This document shows, one piece after another, positions 7,574 through 16,200 of a stretch of 17,983 bases of DNA. The stretch is from CAYYNP01 sp964472545 (lineage in GTDB: Bacteria; Planctomycetota; Planctomycetia; Pirellulales; Thermoguttaceae). Each line of letters starts with the position of its first letter. Positions within the stretch are counted from its first letter, which is position 1. A model generated the notes under the pieces. That model made no database searches. It was not told where the DNA came from and was given only the letters and a program-made list of their open reading frames with translations. The translations under genes were made by a program, and so were the position numbers. The stretch covers positions 1-17,983 of the forward strand of contig CAYYNP010000209.1 in the NCBI GenBank assembly GCA_964472545.1, written 5' to 3'.

Positions 7574-7754
7574 GGTGGCCCCGACACGTGTCCGCAATAG
7601 GCGTTGTCACTTCTTTCGCTCTGACGGAGAAGTGTCGGGGTTGCGCAGCAACAAGAGGCCCCGTGGTCCATCGCCGCGCCTCTTGTGGCTGCGCCACCCG
7701 GACACTCTTGCAAAGGAGTCTCCTCGTGTGGTTAAGTCCTCTGCGCAAGAGTGT
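7574..7754. repeat. Nested imperfect inverted repeats in a 271-base gap
   Basis: A 28-base arm at 7632-7659 (starting GTGTCGGGGTTGCGCAGC) pairs with 7678-7705 with three mismatches, leaving an 18-base loop. A second pair overlaps its end: ACACTCTTGC at 7702-7711 matches GCAAGAGTGT at 7745-7754. A third relative, GGGTGGCCCCGACAC at 7574-7588, repeats the GTGTCGGGG half in inverted form, and a GACACGTGTC palindrome lies at 7584-7593. No gene with a good start is seen in 7518-7788. Confidence 0.75.
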
Positions 7755-7788
7755 ACGGGCCACCCCCCGCGCCATATTGCATAAGTCC

Positions 7789-9456
7789 TTATGGGGCCAT
7801 TTCGGCGACGAACTTCTTCCAGGCGTTGATCGAACGGGTGAGGTTCTCGCGGGTGTCGCCCTTGATGGCGTAGCATTGCAAGCCGATCGGGCCGGTGTAG
7901 TCGTGGGCGTTGAGCCGTTTGAGGAAGGCCAGCACGTCGAACTCGCCGCGGTCGAGGGTCTGGATCAGGCGGTCCCAGCCGCCTTCGTGATCGGCGCCGT
8001 TGATGCTTACGGCGAACAGGTACGGCATCGACTCCTTCAGCCGCTGCTCCATGTTCGGCTCGTCGCCGACCTTCAGCCAATGGCAAAGATTGAAACTGGC
8101 CCCGACGTTCGTTCGGTCGACTTGTTTGACGATTCGCACGGCGTCTTCGACCCGCTCGACGTAGAAGCCGAGGTGCGGATAGAGGGCCACCTTCAGCCCG
8201 GACGCCGCGGCCAGGTCGCCGATCTCGCGAACGACCGCCACGGCCTGCTTCTCGGCGTCCGGGGCGTTGCCGGTCACGGTGAGCCAGATCAGCGTGTCGT
8301 GGCCCTTGAGTTGCTCGATGGCTTGCTTGAGGTTCGGGTCGTAGCTGGGACCGTCGGGGCCGACGCGGGCGCCGACGTAGGTGCTGAACATCTTCAGGTC
8401 GTGCTTCTTCAGCGCGGCGAGCATATCGGGGATGCCGCCCGTGCCGGTGTAGCCCATGCCCGCATAGCCCAAGTCGGCCAGCATCTGGGCCTGCACTTCC
8501 GGCGAGAGGCGTCCTCGGCCCGTGCCGTTGTCGAAGGCGAAGAAGGGGTTCGTCAGGCCCTGCTTGGCCCTCTCATCTTTCGACGCCTGCCCGGAGATCT
8601 TTCGCCACGCAGCCATCGAGCGGGTCAGATTGTCGCGCACGTCGCCCTGGATCCCGTAGCATTGCAGCCCCACGGGGCCCGTGTAACCGACTTCCCGCAG
8701 CGTGGCCAGCAACTCCGCGTTGTCGAACGAGCCGCGGTCGAGCGTCTGGATCCAGCCCTGGCGGTTTTGCCGGGTGACGGTCTTCTCGGCACCGTTGAGG
8801 GTCACGCCGAACAGGTGCGGCGCGGCGGCCTGAAGCACGGTCTTGTAGTCCTTCTTCTCGTCGACCGCCAGCCAATGACAGAGGTTGAATATCACGCCCA
8901 CGTTCTTCCGATCGACCTTCTTGGCCACGCGCACCGCGTCTTCGACCCGTTCGAGCCAGTCGCCGGTGTGGGGATAGAGCGCCACGCGCAGCCCGGCCTC
9001 TTCGGCCATGGCGGCGATCTCGCGGATGATCTCGACCGCCCGTTCGTCGTGCTCGGCGGCCGATGGCGGTGCGCCTTGGACCAACAACCCGAGCGTCGTG
9101 TCGTGGCCTTTCAGTGACGCAATGACTTCTTTCATCCGCGGGTCGTACTTCGGCCGGTTCGGATCGAGCGAGGCGCGGATGTAGACGTGATAGAGCTTCA
9201 GCCCGTTGTCGTCGGCCGCTTTGGCAGCCTCAGCCGCCCCGTTAAGCCAAACGTGGGCCATGCCGGCGTAGCCGAGTTCTTTCAGCAGCTTCGCCTGATC
9301 GGCCGGCGTGCGATATTGCGGGTCGTGCGTGCTCACGCAGAGGGCGAAGAAGGCGTTCTCCGGGGCCGCTTTCGCGGCAGCCTCTTCGGCCGCCGGGGAC
9401 GTGCTTGGCGAATGGAGGAGAGCGACGGCGGCTATTGTGGCTAGCAGAAGTCTCAT
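7789..9456 (-). CDS. Exported double TIM-barrel, sugar phosphate isomerase/epimerase-like
   Basis: A 555-residue protein made of two tandem copies of a xylose-isomerase-like (AP endonuclease 2) TIM barrel, about 33-287 and 303-551. The copies match closely: YPH 161/426, NLCHW 191/456, LNGAE/INGAD 220/485, IQTLDRG 236/498, GPVGLQCYG/GPIGLQCYA 260/522 and NLTRS 276/538. A Sec signal covers residues 1 to about 22 (LLLATIAAVALLH). The start is ATG at 9456, with AAGGAA about 5 bases before it. Family members isomerise or epimerise sugars, or cleave keto-glycosides, using a metal held by Glu, Asp and His. Here the expected Glu positions seem to read Tyr (ALYPH) and Gln (LQCY), so metal binding may differ. 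It lies between an oxidoreductase and two sulfatases, which suggests a sugar substrate. The reaction itself is not known. Confidence 0.9.
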   Translation of the reverse strand: MRLLLATIAAVALLHSPSTSPAAEEAAAKAAPENAFFALCVSTHDPQYRTPADQAKLLKELGYAGMAHVWLNGAAEAAKAADDNGLKLYHVYIRASLDPNRPKYDPRMKEVIASLKGHDTTLGLLVQGAPPSAAEHDERAVEIIREIAAMAEEAGLRVALYPHTGDWLERVEDAVRVAKKVDRKNVGVIFNLCHWLAVDEKKDYKTVLQAAAPHLFGVTLNGAEKTVTRQNRQGWIQTLDRGSFDNAELLATLREVGYTGPVGLQCYGIQGDVRDNLTRSMAAWRKISGQASKDERAKQGLTNPFFAFDNGTGRGRLSPEVQAQMLADLGYAGMGYTGTGGIPDMLAALKKHDLKMFSTYVGARVGPDGPSYDPNLKQAIEQLKGHDTLIWLTVTGNAPDAEKQAVAVVREIGDLAAASGLKVALYPHLGFYVERVEDAVRIVKQVDRTNVGASFNLCHWLKVGDEPNMEQRLKESMPYLFAVSINGADHEGGWDRLIQTLDRGEFDVLAFLKRLNAHDYTGPIGLQCYAIKGDTRENLTRSINAWKKFVAEMAP

Positions 9457-9491
9457 GGCGGTTCCTTTACTGCGGGCTATGTCAGGCGAAG

Positions 9492-9522
9492 ATTGTAGTC
9501 ATCTCGCTCCGCGAGATGTCAT
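9492..9522 (-). promoter_or_regulatory. Possible promoter of the isomerase-like gene, with a palindrome as spacer
   Basis: On the minus strand, ATGACA (9522-9517) and TACAAT (9497-9492) sit 19 bases apart, ahead of the ATG at 9456. The spacer contains nearly the whole CATCTCGC/GCGAGATG palindrome. The spacing is longer than ideal, so the call is weak. Confidence 0.25.
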
Positions 9523-9545
9523 GGCGTCTCGCGGAGCGAGACGCC
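9500..9545. repeat. Paired CTCGCTCCGCGAG hairpins
   Basis: Two adjacent palindromes lie in the 97-base gap between the oxidoreductase and the isomerase-like gene. CATCTCGC-TCC-GCGAGATG spans 9500-9518, and a 10-bp stem (GGCGTCTCGC-GGA-GCGAGACGCC) spans 9523-9545. Their cores are inverted relative to each other, so they can also pair together as one larger structure. The second lies 8 bases after the oxidoreductase stop and could act as its terminator, although no T run follows. Confidence 0.85.
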
Positions 9546-9553
9546 CACTATCA

Positions 9554-10867
9554 CTAGCTCGGGCGTGCCGTATGAATCGGTCGGCCAATCAACTCGTTGG
9601 CAGCGTCGTTGCCGGCGAACCGTTCCTTCTCCGGATCCCACCGCAGCTTTTGACCAAGCCGTGCCGAGATATGTCCCAGGTGGCACAGCGACGTCGTGCG
9701 ATGGCCGACCTCTTCGTCTTCCAGCGTGCGGCCGCGGGTCTTCACGGCGTCGATGAAGTCGCGTTTGTCGCTCTTGCGGGGGAAGCGGATCTCGTCGGGT
9801 TTGATCTCGGACGTCAGCAGCGAGGCCGGTTCGCCCTTGAACCCGCTGGAAAACGCGCCTTCGAGCCAGCCTTCGGTTCCCTCGACGCGGACGTAGGGGC
9901 GGCTCGTTTCGTAAACCAACGGGGTACCGTCGGCAAAGCGGTACTTGACCTCGAAGGTCTTCATCACGTTCCAGAGCTTGCCCGGCGGGGGATAGACGCC
10001 GGTGGCCTCGATTTCGACCGGGCCGGTCCGCTCGGTGCCGTTGCACCACTGGGCGATGTCGCATAGGTGGGTGCCCCAGTTGGTGATCATGCCGTCGCAG
10101 TAGTAGAGCACCCGCATCCATCCGGGCCGCCCGAGGCTCTTCGGCCGATGCACGCGCAGTTCGGTGTACGGAGCACGGGGAGCGGGGCCTTGCCAACTCT
10201 CATAGTCGAGATCCTCGGGCACGGGCATCTCCGGCGTGGGCGGGCAGTCGACGTTGTCGCCGGCCGGCACGCCCACACGGACCGACTTGATCTGGCCGAT
10301 CCGCCCGTTGCGGATCAGTTCGGCCATGCGGATGAAATGCTCGATCGAGCGAAACTCGCTGTCGACGCGGAACACGCGTTTGTTCTTCCGCACGGCGGCG
10401 ATGATCTGCTGCCCTTCGGCGATCGAGCGGGTGATCGGCTTCTCGAGCGAGACGTCTTTGCCGGCTTCGGCCGCGGCGATGGCGATCGGGGCGTGCCAGT
10501 GGTCGGGCGTGGAGACCATTACGGCATCGACGTCCTTTCGGGCGAGCACGTCGCGGTAGTCGCCGGTCGCCAGACAGCCTGTGCCGCGGTAGTGGGCTTC
10601 CACGGCTCCCTTGGCTCGGGCGAGCCGCCAGGCATCGACGTCGCAAACGGCCACCACGCGGACATCGGACATCTTCATGAACTGCGGCCAGCTCTTGCCC
10701 AACAACTGCCGGCCGGTGCCGATCAAGCCGACCTGAATCCGGTTGCTCGGGGCCACCGCGTCATCGGCTCCCAGGGCCGAGCCGGGCACTACCCAGGGTG
10801 CGGCACAGGCCGCCCCAGCGCCGCGGCGCAGGAAGCTGCGGCGGGAAAACGTCGATTTGCGTGTCAC
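9554..10867 (-). CDS. Tat-exported Gfo/Idh/MocA-family oxidoreductase
   Basis: A 437-residue NAD(P)-dependent oxidoreductase. It has a twin-arginine signal, SRRSFLRR at 8-15, with a weakly hydrophobic Ala-rich stretch (16-33), so the folded protein with its cofactor is probably exported. The Rossmann glycine motif GLIGTG is at 47-52, an acidic CDVDA at 75-79 ends a strand, and the family motif EKP is at 142-144. NWGTHLCDIAQW (263-274) carries the His and Asp usually found in the active site. Family members oxidise or reduce sugar hydroxyls. It heads the minus-strand block with sulfatases and an isomerase-like protein. The start is GTG at 10867, with GAGGAGG about 7 bases before it. GH109-type glycosidase activity is possible in this fold, but its signature is not seen. 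Confidence 0.93.
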   Translation of the reverse strand: MTRKSTFSRRSFLRRGAGAACAAPWVVPGSALGADDAVAPSNRIQVGLIGTGRQLLGKSWPQFMKMSDVRVVAVCDVDAWRLARAKGAVEAHYRGTGCLATGDYRDVLARKDVDAVMVSTPDHWHAPIAIAAAEAGKDVSLEKPITRSIAEGQQIIAAVRKNKRVFRVDSEFRSIEHFIRMAELIRNGRIGQIKSVRVGVPAGDNVDCPPTPEMPVPEDLDYESWQGPAPRAPYTELRVHRPKSLGRPGWMRVLYYCDGMITNWGTHLCDIAQWCNGTERTGPVEIEATGVYPPPGKLWNVMKTFEVKYRFADGTPLVYETSRPYVRVEGTEGWLEGAFSSGFKGEPASLLTSEIKPDEIRFPRKSDKRDFIDAVKTRGRTLEDEEVGHRTTSLCHLGHISARLGQKLRWDPEKERFAGNDAANELIGRPIHTARPS

Positions 10868-10915
10868 GGGACTCCCTCCTCAGGGCAAGCAGGAAACGGG
10901 CACTACCATCGGGCT

Positions 10916-10945
10916 ATCATAGTGGACGGCCATCGCCGGGTCCAA
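10916..10945 (-). promoter_or_regulatory. Possible promoter of the oxidoreductase-led block
   Basis: On the minus strand, TTGGAC (10945-10940) and TATGAT (10921-10916) are separated by 18 bases. The -10 hexamer is about 48 bases before the GTG start. The -35 match is poor, and TATCATA/TATGATA can also be read on the other strand. Confidence 0.33.
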
Positions 10946-11008
10946 TCTGCCGCGACGTGGAGACACCCGCGCAAACCCCCCCGCTTTATGGGGGCTGCGC
11001 GGGGCGAC

Positions 11009-11038
11009 TTGACCGAATGGGAGCCGGCATGCTACAAC
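11009..11038 (+). promoter_or_regulatory. Possible promoter of the FHA gene
   Basis: TTGACC (11009-11014) and TACAAC (11033-11038) are 18 bases apart, giving a leader of about 57 bases before the ATG at 11102. The -35 box is good and the -10 box is only fair. The 233-base gap 10868-11101 between divergent genes otherwise shows no gene. Confidence 0.35.
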
Positions 11039-11101
11039 CGCAGTATCTTGGCTACACAATCCCCTAATCTCCTCTCGCGACTTTCCATCGAGCGAAGCTA
11101 C

Positions 11102-11776
11102 ATGGCGTCGACCACGTTAAGGGTATTGGATGGCGCCGATCGAGGCCGAGTCTTCGAGGAGGTGCCGACCCCGCTGACGATTGGTCGCGAAGAAGGCAAC
11201 GCCATCCAGCTCAACGACGAACGGGTCAGCCGCTTCCATCTGAAGATCCAGGAAGACCAGGAGCAGTTGGTCGTCACCGACCTGGAGAGCACCAACGGCA
11301 CCAAGGTCAACGGCGAGAACGTGCAGCTTTGGATCTTGCGGCCCGGCGACGTGATCACGCTGGGGCGGAGCGTGCTGCTGTTTGGCTCGCAAGACGAGAT
11401 CGCCCGCCGGCTGGCGAAGCTGCGCGGGGTGGATCTCTCCGAGGGTGTGGCGTTGGACGCGGACGAGGACGCGCTGGACTCGGCGTCGGTGTCGCTCGAC
11501 TTCGAGTTGGGCTTTTCCGACGATCCCAACGCCCAAGCCACGTTGCACACGCTGGTGCCGCCGGAACTGCCGGCCGCGCTGAGCCCCGGCCAGGCCGCCC
11601 AACTCGCCGAACTGCTCCACTATTTCCATCTGCGAATTCGGGGACTCGTGCAGTCGGTCAAACCCAAGGGCAAGACCGATCGGGTGACGCTCGAACAGCG
11701 TCAGTGGCAGAATCTGCTCGACTTGCAGGGCCGCGTGGCCAGCTATCTGCGTGCGATCGGCGAGCCGGGCGAGTAG
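11102..11776 (+). CDS. FHA-domain protein
   Basis: A 224-residue protein with an N-terminal forkhead-associated domain (about 5-95), which binds phosphothreonine peptides. The signature residues are present: G28-R29 in TIGREEGNAIQL, S43 and H46 in VSRFHLKI, and N65-G66 in DLESTNGTKVNG. The remaining 130 residues include an acidic linker (LDADEDALDSASVSLDFELG) and a helical C-terminal region (AAQLAELLHYFHLRIRGLVQ) with no family I recognise. There is no signal peptide or membrane segment, so it is probably cytoplasmic and linked to Ser/Thr kinase signalling. ATG 11102 is chosen because homology starts there; the long open frame upstream to 10067 is antisense to the oxidoreductase gene. The ribosome-binding site is weak. 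Its relation to the neighbours is unknown. Confidence 0.93.
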   Translation: MASTTLRVLDGADRGRVFEEVPTPLTIGREEGNAIQLNDERVSRFHLKIQEDQEQLVVTDLESTNGTKVNGENVQLWILRPGDVITLGRSVLLFGSQDEIARRLAKLRGVDLSEGVALDADEDALDSASVSLDFELGFSDDPNAQATLHTLVPPELPAALSPGQAAQLAELLHYFHLRIRGLVQSVKPKGKTDRVTLEQRQWQNLLDLQGRVASYLRAIGEPGE

Positions 11777-11850
11777 CGACCGCTCAGATAGGGTTCGATC
11801 GGCAAACGAGTGCCGGCGGCCGCTCTGCCTGTTTTTCGTTGCACAATACG

Positions 11851-11880
11851 TTGCCAACTGCACTGCACGTCCGTTATCAT
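11851..11880 (+). promoter_or_regulatory. Sigma-70-type promoter of the PEP-CTERM gene
   Basis: TTGCCA (11851-11856) and TATCAT (11875-11880) each match five of six consensus bases and are 18 bases apart. Transcription would begin near 11887, leaving a 35-base leader with a Shine-Dalgarno before the ATG at 11922. Confidence 0.5.
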
Positions 11881-11921
11881 AGCGAGTATTGGACGATTCC
11901 GTGTCTTCCGGGGAGAACGCC

Positions 11922-13094
11922 ATGTATCGTCTTGTACAACATGCGGGGCGGTGGGTTTTCGGGCCGTGCGTCGTGGCCCTTTCGGCCGCCCGGCTACCGG
12001 CCGAGAACGTCTCTTGGGAATTCGACACGATAGCTCCAAGCAGTGTCAGGGCCGGTTGCGACTTGGCCCTGGACGCGGAAGATAACCCTCACGTCGTCTT
12101 TGAGAACTCGACCGATCCGGCGACAGGGAAGCTGAAGTATGCCGCCTTCGACGGCGCCCAATGGAACGTTCAAGACGTGCGGGAGGCGACGTCGCGAGGC
12201 TCGTTGGCCTTGAATAGCGCAGGCAACCCGCACATCTGCTACGTCGACCGAACCGACCGAGCCGTGAAATACGCCGCTCAGGACGGCAGCCCGTTCAGCC
12301 ACGTGGGGCTCGACTCCACACTCCCGGTCCGGGGTATCTCGTTGGCGATGGACGACCACGACGAGCCACACGTCGCCTATTCGGTCGGGGTGGGCGACTT
12401 CCAGCATTTGAAGTACGCTTCGCATAGCGGCACGACCTTTGAACTGCAAACGCTCGTCGACCGCATGCACGGCACGCCGTCGCTGGCGCTGGACGACGCC
12501 GGCTATGCACGGATCGCTTACAACGCGGGCCCGTTGGCCCTGGCGTCTTTCGACGGTAACGACTGGGAGTTCGAGATCGTCGACGCCGCCAGCGACCTGG
12601 TCACCACGCCTTCGCTGGCATTGGACGGCCAAGGCGACGCGCGAATCGCCTACTTCGTCCGTACCGACGGGACCCTGAAGTACGCTGCCGAGGTGGGTTC
12701 GACCTGGGAAATCGAGATCGTCGATCACGTGGCTTCCGCGGTGGGCATTTCGCTGGCGCTGGACCGCAGCGGCCGCCCCCATATCAGCTACACGCCGCCG
12801 CCAACCGGTGGCGCCGAAAGCGACCTGAAGTACGCCTGGTTCAGCGGGGCCGAGTGGCACGTCGAGGTGGTCGACGAAGCCGGCGCTTGGAACAGTTCGC
12901 TGGCGCTGGACACGACGGATCGTCCGCACATCGCCTATATCGACACGATAGACGGAAGCCTGAGATACGCTCGAGCCGTTCCCGAACCGTCCGGCCTTGG
13001 CACGCTAACGATGGGCGTCTTGGCCGTAGCCGCCTGGGCCCGGCGAAGGCGCACGCGCCGCCGTTGTCGGTCAAGGGTTGAGGGGTCGAAATAG
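11922..13094 (+). CDS. PEP-CTERM surface protein with seven propeller-like repeats
   Basis: A 390-residue exported protein. The start is ATG at 11922, after GGGGAG with about 6 bases spacing; an upstream TTG at 11889 is in frame but lacks support. A short hydrophobic stretch near 11-23 (WVFGPCVVALSAA) can serve as the signal peptide. The body is seven repeats of about 45-50 residues with the pattern SLALDxxGxPHIAY, then LKYA, then Wxxx(E/V)IVD. Seven such four-strand units would close a seven-bladed propeller. The C-terminus is a PEP-CTERM sorting signal: VPEPS at 353-357, a hydrophobic stretch to about 373, then an Arg cluster (RRRRTRRR). Proteins of this kind are processed by an exosortase and displayed outside the cell. 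No catalytic motif is evident, and ligand binding or structural roles are both possible. Confidence 0.88.
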   Translation: MYRLVQHAGRWVFGPCVVALSAARLPAENVSWEFDTIAPSSVRAGCDLALDAEDNPHVVFENSTDPATGKLKYAAFDGAQWNVQDVREATSRGSLALNSAGNPHICYVDRTDRAVKYAAQDGSPFSHVGLDSTLPVRGISLAMDDHDEPHVAYSVGVGDFQHLKYASHSGTTFELQTLVDRMHGTPSLALDDAGYARIAYNAGPLALASFDGNDWEFEIVDAASDLVTTPSLALDGQGDARIAYFVRTDGTLKYAAEVGSTWEIEIVDHVASAVGISLALDRSGRPHISYTPPPTGGAESDLKYAWFSGAEWHVEVVDEAGAWNSSLALDTTDRPHIAYIDTIDGSLRYARAVPEPSGLGTLTMGVLAVAAWARRRRTRRRCRSRVEGSK

Positions 13095-13129
13095 GGGTCG
13101 CAAAGGCCATATTCCTCGAAGGCGCCAAC

Positions 13130-13270
13130 ATGCCTTACCCCGGCTACAACGACGACGGCGGCGACGGGCCGGGATGCTTCGTCTCGCTGATCTTGATGCT
13201 GATCATCGTGGTGCTCTTCGTCGTGCTGAAGTCGTGCGTCTTCGGCGGCGGCGTCACGCTCGGCGTGTGA
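13130..13270 (+). CDS. 46-residue single-span membrane protein
   Basis: A short open frame, ATG at 13130 to TGA at 13268-13270, with GAAGG 7 bases before the start. The N-terminus is Pro/Gly/Asp-rich (MPYPGYNDDGGDGPG). It is followed by one strongly hydrophobic segment of about 18 residues (FVSLILMLIIVVLFVVL), then KSC and a Gly-rich tail ending in LGV. The acidic N-terminus and the Lys after the segment suggest the N-terminus faces outward. It starts 35 bases after the PEP-CTERM gene and ends 2 bases before the stop of the convergent dehydrogenase, so it fills the gap exactly and overlaps nothing. I recognise no family. The clean membrane segment and ribosome-binding site make chance unlikely. 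Confidence 0.65.
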   Translation: MPYPGYNDDGGDGPGCFVSLILMLIIVVLFVVLKSCVFGGGVTLGV

Positions 13271-13272
13271 TC

Positions 13273-16200
13273 TCACTCGATCGACATCAAGTACTCGATC
13301 ACGTCGGCCACGTCTTGCCGCGAGAGCTGTTCTTCGAGTCCCTCCGGCATGATCGACAGGCCGGTGTTCTGCATCTCTTCGATCTCGGCCCGCAACACGG
13401 TGTCAGCCTCGCCTTCGGCCCGGGTGAGCGTGATGCTGGTGGCCGTCTCCGCGGTGATCATGCCGGTGATCGAAAGACCGTCGTCGGTCAGCACGACGTA
13501 GTTGAGATACGACGGGTTGACGTCGCGGTTGGGGTCGAGGATCTGTAACAGAATCCCCTCGCGGCCGCGGCTGGAGACCGTGCCCAGCGGCAGGCCCAGG
13601 TCGTAGCCTTCGCCTTCGAGCTTGTGACACTTGGCACATTCCTGCTTGAAGGCGGCTTTGCCGCGCGTGGTGTCGCCGGTGAGCTTCAAGGCGTCGCGAT
13701 AGGCGGCCACCACCTTCTCGCGCCGGGCCAGCTTGGCGCCGCCGAGCAGTCGCTCTGCCACTATGCGGATTTCCTCGGCCGGATGCGCCAGCAGGAACTG
13801 GACCCTCGCCGGATCGAGCTGCGCCGGCGCGATCCGCTTCTCTTCGATCGCCGCCAACAGCACCGGCAAGCGGTCGGCCCGGGCGAACAGCGCCTCGGCC
13901 GCTTCGCCGCGCACCCGGGGCGTGAAGCCGGACCAGGCGGCGACGACCATCGGCGCCACGTCTTCGTGACGAAAACGTCCCAACGTCCGCAACGCCGCCA
14001 CCTGAACCTCTTGCGGTTGGCGGCCGTCGAGCAGTTCGCCCAGCACGTCACGCGCGTCGTCGAACGAAGCCAGGGCCAACGAGCGGACCGCTTCGGTGCG
14101 GCGGGAAACGGCCAGGTCGCTGTCCGCGGCAGCCGTCTTCGATTGTTCGACCAACGCAGCCAACAACAGCCCCGCCTTGCTGCCGCCGGCCACTTGCGAC
14201 CGCAACGGGCTGCCGGCCTTGGCCAATCCGCCGCTGAAGCCACGCACGACAGCTTGAGCCAACGACTGATCGTCTTCAGCAAGACCATCGAGCACGCCGA
14301 GCACTTCCGCCACTTGATCGCCGCGATTCTGCAAGCCGGTCTGTTCGGCGAGCTGCTCGAGCAACGTGCGTGCGGGGGCCGTGTGCCGCCAGGCGGCGTC
14401 GGCGGCCAATGACGAGAACAGTTCGCCGGTGCGGCCCGTCGAGGAACTCAACACGGCCATTCGCACCCAAGAATCGCCCGCATCGCGGGCCGCGATCCGT
14501 GCTAGGGAGGCGGTCGCTTGCGTGCCGGGGATTTCGCCGAGCGTGAAGGCCAATTGGTAGCGAACCCGCGCGTCGTCGTCGGCCGGCATAGCGTAGAGCT
14601 TTTCGCGCACCGCGGGCGAATCGTCCAACACGCGTTCGGCCAGCCGCACGGCGTGCTCGCGAACCCGGGGATGCTCGTCGCCCAGCCGCGCCAACACGAC
14701 ATCGGTCAGCCGCGTCTGGGCCGATGCCGTTTCGATCCCCGCCAGAGCGTGCGTCGCGTGCATCCGCCCCAGCGGCGACGACGACTCGGCGGCCAGCTTC
14801 CCCAGCAAGTCAATCGCGCCGCGATCTTGCCGTTCGTACAGCAACCGAGACGCCGTGGTGCGATGCCAGCCGTTGGGATGTTCCAGAAGCTGCACCAATT
14901 CGGCCGTCGATGCCTCGCTCAGCCGCGGCGGCCTCGGCTGCCGAAATCCCTCGGGCACGATCCGATAAATCCGCCCACGGTCGTTGCCGGCCGTCAGGTC
15001 GAGATGTTTCTTGACCGACGGCGGCACGGCGTCGGGATGTTCGTAGACCTCCCGATACATGTCGGCCATGTAGAGCGTGCCGTCCGGGGCGTTGGTGAAC
15101 TGGATCGGCCGAAACCAGATTTCGTCCGAAGTGAGAAACTCGCGCCCCTGCTCGGTCCGATGGGCGGTGAATCCCACGCCGGCCCGTTCGAGCCGCATCC
15201 GGTGGACTAAGTTGCCCGCCCCTTCACAGACGAACGCATTGCCGCGAAAGGCCGCCGGGTAGGCGTTGCCGCGATAGATCGTCACGCCGCAGGCCGCCGT
15301 GAAATAGCCGGCCGGTTTGCCGCCGCCCTCGACCGGCCCGGAGAAGACGCCGCCGATCCGCATCTCCGTCCGCACCACCCGCCACGGCTCCGGCGGACTG
15401 GTGCGATAGACCGTCATCCCGTCGGTCCAAATCCGCACCAACGGCGACGGGGCGGCCAGCGTGGGGTTGCGGGCGAGGTAGCGGTCGTCGTACATCACCA
15501 TCTCGATCGGGGCGCTGTTGGACGACTCGAACTTCCGCCCCCAGTCGTCGAACGTCATGCCGAACTGGCTCCCGCCGCTCTCCAGCCGCAATTCGCCGGT
15601 GCGAGGATGGAAACTGAAGTCGCGGCCACGGGCTTGCACGGCCTCGGCGCCGCGTCCCTCGCCGCCCTTCTCCCATTTGACCGCGCGGAGCAGCCCGCCG
15701 GCCGTGCTGGTCATGCCGTGGATGCGGCCGTCGAGTCCCCAGCGAAGACTGTTCGGCAGGGCGTTGGGGTTGGTTAGCGCAAAGCCGGTGATGACCACTT
15801 CCCCCACGTCTGCCCGGCCGTCACCGTCGGTGTCCTTACAGTAGAGGATGTCTGGAGCGGCAACAATGAACACGCCACCGTCGAAGCACGTCAGCCCGGT
15901 CGGCCAAACAAGCTGATCCACGAAGACCGTGCTGCGATCGAACCGCCCGTCGCCATCGCCGTCCTCGAGCATCGACACCCGCCCGCCGGGCGAGCCGAAC
16001 GCCGACGTGCCGCCCTCGGCATACGGAATCATCTCGGCAACGTACATTCGGCCGTCGGCGTCGAAGGTCATATCGACCGCGTCGCGAACCAGCGGCTCGG
16101 CGGCGGCCGTTTCAATGCGGAAACCGGGCGCGAGATGAAACGCCTTAAGAGACTCGGCCGGCTCCTTCGGCGGAATCCGCGGCAGCCGATCCTTGTAGTC

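Noticed and set aside
7518..7775. N-terminal extension of the SGSH-like sulfatase
   Set aside because: It reads through the inverted repeats and precedes a proper Shine-Dalgarno, ATG and signal peptide at 7517.
7408..9117. 569-codon + strand open frame
   Set aside because: It is antisense to the isomerase-like gene and crosses the repeat-filled gap; its composition is Val/Gly/Arg/His-rich without domain motifs.
10067..11101. Long N-terminal extension of the FHA protein
   Set aside because: This part is antisense to the oxidoreductase gene and its upstream region. The FHA homology starts just after ATG 11102.
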